Source: Halarcobacter ebronensis
Lineage (GTDB): Bacteria > Campylobacterota > Campylobacteria > Campylobacterales > Arcobacteraceae
Direction: 5' to 3'
Length of the DNA: 64,000 nucleotides
Assembly (NCBI RefSeq): GCF_013201825.1
Contig: NZ_CP053836.1
Span: 2,914,001-2,978,000 of the forward strand
Part shown: one piece after another, positions 34,622 through 41,715 of the stretch
Position numbering within the stretch: position 1 is the first letter of the stretch
How the letters are laid out: every line of letters starts with the position of its first letter
The notes under the pieces: generated by a model
What the model was told of the DNA's origin: nothing
Databases searched by the model: none
Seen by the model: the letters and a program-made list of their open reading frames with translations, nothing else
Program-made: the position numbers and the translations under genes

Positions 34622-35369
34622 TTTTAACCCTTCCATACTTATCTTCATATCTTATAATATCATCCTCTCCAAAATAGTCTCCTAACTGAACCTCTGCTAA
34701 AATTAAATTATCTTCTAAAGACGTATTTATAACTTTGTGTTTACACCCTTTTGGAATATAGACATATCTTCCTTGTTCTGCTTTTAATGTAGAGTCTTCC
34801 AGTATTATTTCACCTTCACCTTTTATAACAATCCAGTGTTCTTCTCTCCTTTTATGTTTTTGCAAACTTAGTTCGCCTTTAGGGAAAAGTGTAATAATTT
34901 TACTTTGTACATGTTTTGCAAGAAGGGTACTTTTATAAAAACCCCAAGGTTTCTCATAAATTTCACTGTCAAGTTCATTATCATCAATTTGAGGTAAAGT
35001 ACTAATATTATATTCCATATCTTTTAATAACATTACATGAAACTGTTTTTTTGAAATAATATTTACTAATTTTTTTTCATTATCTAAAATAGGAACAAAG
35101 TTTATTTTCTCTAATTTAAAGTAATTAAATAACTTTAAAAAAGTATCCTTTTTATTTATAAAAATATATTCTTTTGAGTAAGAGATAGAATCTTCTAATC
35201 TTTTTTTGCCAGTGATTAGAGTTCTTCTTATATCACCTTCTGTGGTAATTCCCAAAACTTTTTTATCTTTGTCACAAATAACCAAAAAACCTTTTTTATT
35301 TTCATCTATTCTTTTTAATGCTTGTAAAAGAGAAGAGTTATCATAAACTATAAATTTTTCTAAATTCAA
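34611..35369 (-). CDS. CBS-domain pair fused to type II phosphomannose isomerase cupin (TTG start)
   Basis: Protein of 252 residues. Residues 1-120 are two CBS repeats (VLGITTEGDIRRTLI is the first core, LVNIISKKQFHVML the second). Residues 137-252 match the cupin isomerase domain of ManC-type enzymes: EKPWGFYKS, LSLQKHKRREEHWIV, YIPKGCKHKV and GEDDIIRYEDKYGR in order. The nucleotidyltransferase part of ManC is missing. It would interconvert fructose-6- and mannose-6-phosphate, with CBS repeats perhaps sensing a nucleotide. The start is TTG 35369, with AGGA seven bases upstream. First gene of the island. Confidence 0.8.
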   Translation of the reverse strand: MNLEKFIVYDNSSLLQALKRIDENKKGFLVICDKDKKVLGITTEGDIRRTLITGKKRLEDSISYSKEYIFINKKDTFLKLFNYFKLEKINFVPILDNEKKLVNIISKKQFHVMLLKDMEYNISTLPQIDDNELDSEIYEKPWGFYKSTLLAKHVQSKIITLFPKGELSLQKHKRREEHWIVIKGEGEIILEDSTLKAEQGRYVYIPKGCKHKVINTSLEDNLILAEVQLGDYFGEDDIIRYEDKYGRVKNGI

Positions 35370-35401
35370 AAAAACTTCCTATATTAAAAGATAATTCAAC
35401 A

Positions 35402-35407
35402 ATTATA
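35402..35407 (-). promoter_or_regulatory. probable -10 box driving the glycan island
   Basis: TATAAT on the minus strand, about 33 bases before the TTG of the first island gene, in the 77-base divergent gap to orf67. No good -35 is seen. It is the best promoter candidate for the whole minus-strand block, since most later genes overlap or lie within 25 bases of each other. Confidence 0.4.
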
Positions 35408-35446
35408 TGCAATAATTTATTACAACTAAATTTGATAGGTTTTAAT

Positions 35447-35650
35447 ATGGCAGGTAATATCCCAGAAGATATATTGAAAATTCAAAAAAAATTAGCAAGT
35501 TTTGAAAAAGATTCTAGAAACTATAAAAAGTATACTAAAATCCTCGCTAAACATATAAAAAAATATACCATGAAAAAACGGGTAACTTCACATATTAAAA
35601 CAATAGAGAGTTTAGAAAAGATCTATAAAGAGAATAAATTTGAGGATTAA
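35447..35650 (+). CDS. small basic helical protein of unknown function (orf67)
   Basis: Protein of 67 residues from ATG 35447; an in-frame TTG at 35432 would add five residues, but AGG seven bases upstream favours the ATG. It is lysine-rich and appears wholly helical (SFEKDSRNYKKYTKILAKH, then TIESLEKIYKENK), with no cysteine and no membrane segment. I do not recognise a family. It lies just before recA in the same direction, 94 bases away, separated by an inverted repeat. Its composition would suit nucleic-acid or protein binding, but no function can be assigned. Confidence 0.65.
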   Translation: MAGNIPEDILKIQKKLASFEKDSRNYKKYTKILAKHIKKYTMKKRVTSHIKTIESLEKIYKENKFED

Positions 35651-35660
35651 ATTTAAAAAC

Positions 35661-35677
35661 TATTGCATTTTGCAATA
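35661..35677. repeat. inverted repeat TATTGCA-TTT-TGCAATA between orf67 and recA
   Basis: Perfect 7-base arms with a 3-base loop, 11 bases after the orf67 stop. It could end the orf67 transcript or act as an operator for recA, whose -10 lies 27 bases on. No T run follows, which weakens the terminator reading. Confidence 0.4.
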
Positions 35678-35683
35678 AAACTA

Positions 35684-35710
35684 TTTACTTAAAAAAAAAT
35701 CTGCTAAAAT
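35684..35710 (+). promoter_or_regulatory. probable recA promoter
   Basis: TTTACT (35684-35689), a 15-base spacer containing nine A's, and an extended -10 TGCTAAAAT ending at 35710. The recA ATG follows 34 bases later. Confidence 0.5.
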
Positions 35711-35744
35711 TCCAACATAAACAAAAAGAAGACTAGGATTAACA

Positions 35745-36782
35745 ATGGATGAAAATCAAAAAAAATCATTAGAGTTAGCTATAAAACAGATAGACAAAAC
35801 TTTTGGTAAAGGTACTCTTATTAGACTTGGAGACAAACAGGTTGTTCCTGTTGAAGCAATTTCAACTGGTTCTCTTGGTCTTGATTTAGCTCTAGGAGTG
35901 GGAGGTCTTCCAAAAGGAAGAGTTATAGAGATATATGGTCCTGAATCTTCAGGGAAAACAACCCTTACACTTCATGCAATTGCAGAGTGTCAAAAAGCAG
36001 GTGGTGTTTGTGCCTTCATTGATGCAGAACACGCTTTAGATGTAATTTATGCTAAAAACCTAGGTGTTGATACAGATAACCTACTTGTTTCTCAACCAGA
36101 TTTTGGGGAACAAGCACTTGAAATTTTAGAGACTGTTATTAGAAGTGGAGCAGTTAACCTAGTGGTTGTGGACTCAGTTGCAGCTTTAACTCCAAAAGTT
36201 GAGATTGATGGGGATATGGATGACCAACAAGTTGGTGTTCAAGCTAGACTTATGAGTAAAGCTTTAAGAAAAATTACTGGTCTTTTAAACAAAATGAACT
36301 GTACAGTTATCTTTATTAACCAAATAAGAATGAAAATTGGTATGACAGGATATGGAAGTCCAGAGACAACAACTGGTGGTAATGCACTTAAATTCTACTC
36401 TTCAGTAAGACTTGATATTAGAAGAATTGCCACTTTAAAACAGGGTGAAAACTCAATAGGGAATAGAGTTAAAGTAAAAGTAGTAAAAAATAAAGTTGCG
36501 GCTCCATTTAAACAAGCTGAGTTTGATATTATGTTTGGAGAGGGGATCTCTAAAACTGGTGAGTTAATTGATTATGGTGTTAAACTTGACATTATTGACA
36601 AAGCTGGAGCTTGGTTTAGCTATGGTGATGAAAAAATTGGTCAAGGTAAAGAGAACTCTAAAGTTTTCTTAAAAGATAATCCACAAATCTCAAATGATAT
36701 TGAACAAAAAATTCTAGCAGCAATGGGAATAAATGATTCTTTAATCCAAGGTGATGCGGAACTTGACGAAAGCGACGACTAA
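35745..36782 (+). CDS. recA: recombinase RecA
   Basis: Protein of 345 residues, the normal RecA length, with high conservation throughout. Walker [10 protein letters not shown] spans residues 65-73, [11 protein letters not shown] is Walker B, and the DNA-binding loops are visible as [15 protein letters not shown] and [27 protein letters not shown]. The acidic tail [10 protein letters not shown] closes the protein. RecA forms the nucleoprotein filament for homologous recombination and repair. AGGA lies seven bases before the ATG. The order recA-eno followed by two small genes is the same as in Helicobacter pylori. Confidence 0.98.
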   Translation: MDENQKKSLELAIKQIDKTFGKGTLIRLGDKQVVPVEAISTGSLGLDLALGVGGLPKGRVIEIYGPESSGKTTLTLHAIAECQKAGGVCAFIDAEHALDVIYAKNLGVDTDNLLVSQPDFGEQALEILETVIRSGAVNLVVVDSVAALTPKVEIDGDMDDQQVGVQARLMSKALRKITGLLNKMNCTVIFINQIRMKIGMTGYGSPETTTGGNALKFYSSVRLDIRRIATLKQGENSIGNRVKVKVVKNKVAAPFKQAEFDIMFGEGISKTGELIDYGVKLDIIDKAGAWFSYGDEKIGQGKENSKVFLKDNPQISNDIEQKILAAMGINDSLIQGDAELDESDD

Positions 36783-36810
36783 GAAGTAAAGAGGCGACTC
36801 TTCTCTTCTT
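36781..36810 (+). terminator. weak hairpin after recA
   Basis: Arms 36781-36793 and 36798-36810 pair over 13 bases with two mismatches around GCGA, starting in the recA stop codon. No T run follows, so termination may be partial or the hairpin may only protect the 3' end. Confidence 0.35.
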
Positions 36811-36908
36811 AACCTAAAACTCTCTTTAAATATCCAAAAAAATATTATTTTATAGCCTATTATAAAACTTTCAAAGCATCTATAAAGCAAAAAAAATAAA
36901 ACTTTATG

Positions 36909-36914
36909 TATAAT
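36909..36914 (+). promoter_or_regulatory. probable -10 box of eno
   Basis: TATAAT in TTTATGTATAATATT, 32 bases before the eno ATG, in an AT-rich 164-base gap. As often in Campylobacterota, periodic A/T tracts rather than a -35 hexamer precede it. Confidence 0.55.
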
Positions 36915-36946
36915 ATTGTGATTTAATCAAAATTAGGAGACCTGAA

Positions 36947-38221
36947 ATGGTATTTATTGATAATGTCTATGCGGATGAAGTATTAGATTCAAGGGGTAAT
37001 CCAACAGTTAGAGCAACTGTTATTTTAAGTGATGGTACAAAAGCTAGTGCAATCGTTCCAAGTGGCGCAAGTACTGGTAAAAGAGAAGCTTTAGAATTAA
37101 GAGATGGTGATGATAGATTTTTAGGAAAAGGCGTTCTTAAAGCCGTTGAAAATGTGAATACAACTATTGCAGATGAGTTATTAGGATTAAGTCCATACAA
37201 CCAAGCAGAAATTGATGCAACTATGAAAGATATTGATGGAACTAATAACTACTCTAACCTAGGAGCTAATGCAGTATTAGGTGTTTCTATGGCAGTGGCA
37301 AGAGCAGCTGCAGCTTCACTTAACATTCCTTTATACAGATATCTTGGTGGTGCAAATGCAATGACAATGCCTGTGCCTATGTTTAATATTATAAATGGTG
37401 GAGAACACGCAAATAACTCAGTTGATTTTCAAGAGTATATGGTTATGCCAGTAGGTTTTGAAAACTTCAATGATGGATTAAGAGCAGTTTCTGAAATCTA
37501 CCAAAACCTTAAAAAAATTATTGACTCAATGGGTGAATCAACAGCAGTTGGTGATGAGGGTGGATTTGCTCCAAACTTAAGCTCAAATGAGGAACCTATT
37601 CAAGTTATTTTACAAGCAGTTGAAAAAGCTGGATACAAAGCTGGTGAACAAATTTGTATTGCTTTAGATGTTGCTGCATCTGAGTTAGTTGATTCAAATG
37701 GAAACTACGCTTTAAAAGGTGAAGGAAGAAGTTTAACAGCTGAAGAGTTAGTTTCATATTATGAAGATTTATGTAACAAATATCCAATTATCTCTATTGA
37801 AGATGGACTCTCTGAAGATGACTGGGATGGATGGAAAATCTTAACAGATAGACTAGGTTCAAAAATCCAATTAGTTGGGGATGATTTATATGTTACAAAT
37901 GCTAATATCTTAGCTGAAGGTATTCAAAAAGGGATTGCAAATGCAATTTTAATTAAACCAAATCAAATTGGAACAGTTAGTGAAACTATGCTAACTATTA
38001 GATTAGCACAAAGAAACAACTACAATTGTGTAATGTCTCACAGATCAGGTGAATCTGAAGATGCATTTATAGCAGATTTTGCAGTTGCTTTAAATTGTGG
38101 TCAAATCAAAACAGGAAGTACAGCAAGAAGTGATAGAATTGCAAAATATAACAGACTTCTTGAGATTGGTGCAGAGATTGGTTATGCAGAATATTTAGGG
38201 AAACAACCTTTTTCTAAATAA
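36947..38221 (+). CDS. eno: enolase (phosphopyruvate hydratase)
   Basis: Protein of 424 residues. It interconverts 2-phosphoglycerate and phosphoenolpyruvate. [17 protein letters not shown] (the mobile active-site loop), [10 protein letters not shown] (the catalytic Glu), [24 protein letters not shown] (Mg-binding Asp), [13 protein letters not shown] (catalytic Lys) and [18 protein letters not shown] are all intact. AGGAG stands seven bases before the ATG. Phosphoenolpyruvate is also the co-substrate of the NeuB-like enzyme upstream, but the gene order recA-eno is conserved in the phylum and need not reflect that. Confidence 0.98.
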   Translation: MVFIDNVYADEVLDSRGNPTVRATVILSDGTKASAIVPSGASTGKREALELRDGDDRFLGKGVLKAVENVNTTIADELLGLSPYNQAEIDATMKDIDGTNNYSNLGANAVLGVSMAVARAAAASLNIPLYRYLGGANAMTMPVPMFNIINGGEHANNSVDFQEYMVMPVGFENFNDGLRAVSEIYQNLKKIIDSMGESTAVGDEGGFAPNLSSNEEPIQVILQAVEKAGYKAGEQICIALDVAASELVDSNGNYALKGEGRSLTAEELVSYYEDLCNKYPIISIEDGLSEDDWDGWKILTDRLGSKIQLVGDDLYVTNANILAEGIQKGIANAILIKPNQIGTVSETMLTIRLAQRNNYNCVMSHRSGESEDAFIADFAVALNCGQIKTGSTARSDRIAKYNRLLEIGAEIGYAEYLGKQPFSK

Positions 38222-38224
38222 TAA

Positions 38225-38467
38225 ATGCACGAAAATAGACATACAATCAAGAAATTTTCATTAATAGCAGTACTCTCTACTGCTGTTACTGTATTTCTTG
38301 GTTATCATGTTTCAAATATTCTTTTTGGAGATAACTCTTTGGAGGTTTATAGCTCTTTAAAACATAAAAAAGAGTACCTGCAAAGTGAAATCAAAAGATT
38401 GCAAGAAGAGAATGCCTATTTGCAAAAAGAGTATTTCGAACTTAAAAACTTGGAGCCAGAAGAATGA
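38225..38467 (+). CDS. FtsB/DivIC-like single-pass membrane coiled-coil protein
   Basis: Protein of 80 residues. One transmembrane helix (about 12-31, SLIAVLSTAVTVFLGYHVS) is followed by a coiled coil (about 45-75, KKEYLQSEIKRLQEENAYLQ), the layout of FtsB/DivIC septum proteins. It corresponds by position to the small gene after eno in Helicobacter and Campylobacter. It begins three bases after the eno stop and overlaps the AMIN gene by four bases, so translation is probably coupled. A cell-division role is inferred from the fold only. Confidence 0.7.
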   Translation: MHENRHTIKKFSLIAVLSTAVTVFLGYHVSNILFGDNSLEVYSSLKHKKEYLQSEIKRLQEENAYLQKEYFELKNLEPEE

Positions 38468-39156
38468 AAACCCTATTTACTTTATTACTTGTCTTATCTA
38501 CTAGTTTAATTGCTAGAGAAAATCCATTTGAAGCAACTAATGCCTATGAAGAAGAAGCAGCAAGAATTATTGAAATGAATGAGGTAGAAGAGGATTATGC
38601 CCTTGAATACCAACAAGAACAACAATATATAAAAAATATGTATGAGAAAATGAATGATCCTGCAGTTGAAGAGAAAAAAGAGCCAGAAAAACCAGCTTTA
38701 ACAGAAGAAGAAGTTAAAAAGATGATTAAAAAAGCTCAAAAAGAGACTGAAAGAAAAGCTGAAACTATTGCAAAAAAACTTGTTGATGAGAAACCAAAAG
38801 AGGTTGAACAAGTTGTTTACGTAAAACCAAGAGTTGATGTAACAAATGAAAAAGAGTTACTTCCATTTGTAAAAGTTGAGTATGATAATGATAAAATCAA
38901 TATCTTTTCTGATTATAAAGTAAGTAAAAAAATAACTCTTCCTGGTGAGAAAAAAATTGTATTAGATTTTGATGCAAAAGAGAACTTCTACACAGTTAGA
39001 GAAGATTTGAAATCTACAAACTTCCCTAAAGTAACTGTGGGAAATCATAAAAAAGATAAATTCTTTAGAATTGTAGTAGAGTTAGCAAATATGCCTGATG
39101 ACTACGAGGTAACTTATGATGATAAAATGGTTACAATCGTAAAACTATATGAATAA
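38464..39156 (+). CDS. AMIN-domain periplasmic protein
   Basis: Protein of 230 residues. A signal peptide (MKTLFTLLLVLSTSLIA, about 1-17) is followed by a highly charged Glu/Lys-rich helical linker (about 60-120). The C-terminal 90 residues (LPFVKVEYDNDKINIFSDY through FFRIVVELANMPDDYEV) have the beta-rich pattern of AMIN domains, which localise periplasmic proteins to peptidoglycan or the septum. No amidase or secretin domain is attached. With the FtsB-like neighbour it suggests a small envelope or division operon after eno. Confidence 0.7.
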   Translation: MKTLFTLLLVLSTSLIARENPFEATNAYEEEAARIIEMNEVEEDYALEYQQEQQYIKNMYEKMNDPAVEEKKEPEKPALTEEEVKKMIKKAQKETERKAETIAKKLVDEKPKEVEQVVYVKPRVDVTNEKELLPFVKVEYDNDKINIFSDYKVSKKITLPGEKKIVLDFDAKENFYTVREDLKSTNFPKVTVGNHKKDKFFRIVVELANMPDDYEVTYDDKMVTIVKLYE

Positions 39157-39185
39157 ATAGATACCTTCTGGTATCTATTTTACCT
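39155..39185. terminator. bidirectional terminator between the AMIN gene and the antiporter
   Basis: Perfect 11-base stem AAATAGATACC (39155-39165), loop TTCT, GGTATCTATTT (39170-39180), followed by TTTT on the plus strand and by AAAT-flanked sequence on the minus strand. It overlaps both converging stop codons. Confidence 0.75.
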
Positions 39186-40344
39186 TTTTGATATCATCCA
39201 ACTTAATAAAATATGAGATTGCTCTAATAGCAATCATTACTACTAAAACCTCAATAATTGAAGCTAAGATAAAAGCATAATAGTAAAACTGTGTAATAGA
39301 ATGATTATGATATGCTAGAGTTGCAACTGCAATTAAAAGTGTTAGAGGCATAGAGTGAGAAAGCCCTATCATATAAAATCTATTCCATCCAATTGTTTTA
39401 ATAAATAGCGTTGAAGCTACAAGTCTTATTAAAATCATTGCAAGAGCAATTAAAAGTGCATGTTGGACTAAACCATCATGAAATATAGACTCAAGTTCAA
39501 AAGAGGAACCAACATAAATAAAAAATATAGGTACTAGCCATCCAAATCCAAAATGCTCTAATTTATGTGGTAATTGTTTATTATGCTCTTCAAAAAAAGT
39601 TGTAATAAAGGTTCCAGCTATAAATGCGCCAAAAGCAACTTCTAAATGAAGATACATCATAACAGCAATCATTAAAAAGAAGATGGTCATTGATACTCTA
39701 ATATCTTGTTCTTGGTTATCTTTTTCTGGCATAAGTACAGCTTTTATCTCTGGATACCACCAAATAATATTGTGAAAAAGTTTATAAATAAATAGCATCG
39801 AAATAAGAAAAATTACAAATAAAACCATAGTTTTATAAAACTCAAAATTAATACCAAATTCAAGTGCTGCTGATACTGTTGTTAAAGCAAAGATTGATAC
39901 AATCTCCCCAATTAGTCCAACCGTAATAGAGAGTTTTATCCACTCAACATCCCCATACTCTTTCTTAAGTGCTGCCAAAAGCCCAATAGAGATAAGAGGA
40001 AGAACTATAATAAAAATTTTTCCTAAATCAAAATAGAGTGTAATTGCTGTTGCCAGTGAAAAAAGAACAATATTATAAAAAATTGAAGCTCGCAAAAGAG
40101 AACCAGATATATTTACAAGCTTTTTTAAATCAACTTCAAGTCCAGCTAGGAACATTAAATACAAAAATCCTAATTCTGCAACAAGTTCCAAAATAGAGTG
40201 TTCTACAATAAATGCAAAATATGCAGCAATTGCACCTAAAATTATCTCAATGGTAATAGTAGGTAGTTTTAATACTCTTGATACAAGTGGAGAAATAAAT
40301 ATTATTAAAGATATTGAACATATTATTAGAATTTCTTCACTCAT
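39175..40344 (-). CDS. cation:proton antiporter, CPA2/KefB-like
   Basis: Inner-membrane protein of 389 residues made almost entirely of about 12 hydrophobic helices. It shows the Na+/H+ exchanger pattern, including LGFLYLMFLAGLEVDLKKL, the CPA2 signature loop, near residue 60-78 and GAFIAGTFITTF further on. It lacks the C-terminal TrkA-N nucleotide-binding domain of KefB/KefC. It probably exchanges Na+ or K+ for protons. AAGG lies six bases before the ATG, and bioB lies 14 bases upstream in the same direction. Confidence 0.8.
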   Translation of the reverse strand: MSEEILIICSISLIIFISPLVSRVLKLPTITIEIILGAIAAYFAFIVEHSILELVAELGFLYLMFLAGLEVDLKKLVNISGSLLRASIFYNIVLFSLATAITLYFDLGKIFIIVLPLISIGLLAALKKEYGDVEWIKLSITVGLIGEIVSIFALTTVSAALEFGINFEFYKTMVLFVIFLISMLFIYKLFHNIIWWYPEIKAVLMPEKDNQEQDIRVSMTIFFLMIAVMMYLHLEVAFGAFIAGTFITTFFEEHNKQLPHKLEHFGFGWLVPIFFIYVGSSFELESIFHDGLVQHALLIALAMILIRLVASTLFIKTIGWNRFYMIGLSHSMPLTLLIAVATLAYHNHSITQFYYYAFILASIIEVLVVMIAIRAISYFIKLDDIKKVK

Positions 40345-40358
40345 ATAACACCTTGTAT

Positions 40359-41213
40359 TTAATCTCTTTCTCTTTTTATTTTAAACCCTAATCTCTCTAA
40401 CTCTTCCATATCCTCTTTAGGAGATTTTCCTGCTGTTGTAAGATAATCTCCTATTACAAAAGCATTTGCTCCATTTTCAAAGATTTTATACTGCTCTTCA
40501 CCAAACATCAACTCTCTTCCACCAGCAACCATAATTTTCATTGCATTTGGAATAGTTTTTCTTGCCAATCTTATAAGAGAAAATGCTTCTTCTCTTAATA
40601 GAGTACTTGCCTCTATTGGTAAGGCTTTATTTGGAATAAAAAAGTTCAAAGGAACATTCATTGGCTCTAAAGAGGCTATTGATTCAAGCATAGAGATTCT
40701 ATCCTCTTGTGTCTCACCTAAACCAAAAATACCGCCACAAACAAGTCTTAATCCAACCTCTTTAACATTTTTACAGGTTTGATATCTCTCATCCCAAGAG
40801 TGAGTTGTAACAATTTTAGGATAAAAATCTTTTGAGGTCTCAAGATTGTGATTATATGCATCAACTCCTGCCTCTTTTAGAGTTTGCAGTTGCTCAACTG
40901 AAGCTGTTCCATTACAGGCAATTAAGATAAGTCCTAAGTTCTCTTTTTTAACTGCTCTTGCTGCTTCACACACAAAAGCTAATCTTTTATCATCTAAACC
41001 TTTTCCAGCAGTTACCAAACAAAAACCATTTGCATTGTTTTGTTTAGCTCTTTTTGCCTCTTCAACAATTTGTTCAATCTCTTTTCTTTTATATCTTTGA
41101 ATATCTGCTTTATATTTTACACTTTGCGTACAAAATTTACAATCTTCATTACAAGTACCACTCTCAATATTACAAATTGCACATAAAAATATCTCTTTAC
41201 TTTTTTCGCTCAT
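40359..41213 (-). CDS. bioB: biotin synthase
   Basis: Radical SAM enzyme of 284 residues that inserts sulfur into dethiobiotin. The cluster motif CNEDCKFC lies near residues 21-28. Ligands of the second cluster are conserved: Cys in LILIACNG, Cys in LRLVCGG and Arg in VAGGRELMF; GFCLVTAG provides the first Cys. It is shorter than E. coli BioB (346), lacking the C-terminal extension, as in other Campylobacterota. It overlaps the upstream phosphoesterase gene by 17 bases. It is unrelated in function to the island's radical SAM proteins. Confidence 0.9.
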   Translation of the reverse strand: MSEKSKEIFLCAICNIESGTCNEDCKFCTQSVKYKADIQRYKRKEIEQIVEEAKRAKQNNANGFCLVTAGKGLDDKRLAFVCEAARAVKKENLGLILIACNGTASVEQLQTLKEAGVDAYNHNLETSKDFYPKIVTTHSWDERYQTCKNVKEVGLRLVCGGIFGLGETQEDRISMLESIASLEPMNVPLNFFIPNKALPIEASTLLREEAFSLIRLARKTIPNAMKIMVAGGRELMFGEEQYKIFENGANAFVIGDYLTTAGKSPKEDMEELERLGFKIKRERD

Positions 41214-41715
41214 ACTTTATCTCTTTTTTTAAAAATTTATTCGAATTTATATCCCTTGAGTAATAAGAGATTATATACTCATTTTCATTAATATCTAACA
41301 ATACACATTCAACCAAAGGTTTCTCTCTAGCACACACTTCACCTGGATTTATAAAGAGTGTCCCATTTTTAAAATCTGTTTCAAAAATATGTGTATGACC
41401 GTAAATAACAACATCACTATCTGGTGTTAGATAATAAGGCAAATGCATTAATTTAAAACTTGTATCTTTGATTTTAAATAAATAAGGTTCTCTTTTTATA
41501 TTATATTTTGAAGATAAAGAGATTAAAGAGAAATCATTATTTCCAAAAACACTAACATAGGTCAAGCCTGAATCTTCTAATGATTTAAGATTCTCTTCAA
41601 GACATAAATCACCTGCGTGTATCAAATACTCTGCTCCAGAGGCTTTAAGATGGGAAATGACCTCTTTTGTATAGCCACTTTTTGTGTGGCTATCTGATAA
41701 TATTCCTACTTTCAT
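41197..41715 (-). CDS. YfcE/MJ0936-family metallophosphoesterase
   Basis: Protein of 172 residues. GILSDSHTK (3-11) supplies the Asp-x-His metal ligands, IHAGDLC the next Asp, VFGNND the Asn, and VVIYGHTHIFE the closing His residues of the calcineurin-like fold. YfcE and MJ0936 hydrolyse phosphodiesters in vitro; the physiological substrate is unknown. The ATG directly abuts the topA stop codon, so the two are likely co-translated. Confidence 0.85.
   Translation of the reverse strand: MKVGILSDSHTKSGYTKEVISHLKASGAEYLIHAGDLCLEENLKSLEDSGLTYVSVFGNNDFSLISLSSKYNIKREPYLFKIKDTSFKLMHLPYYLTPDSDVVIYGHTHIFETDFKNGTLFINPGEVCAREKPLVECVLLDINENEYIISYYSRDINSNKFLKKEIKYERKK

Noticed and set aside
4293-35369. 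Insertion sequences, integrases or attachment sites marking the island as a mobile element
   Set aside because: No transposase, integrase, tRNA target or long direct repeat was recognised at either edge.
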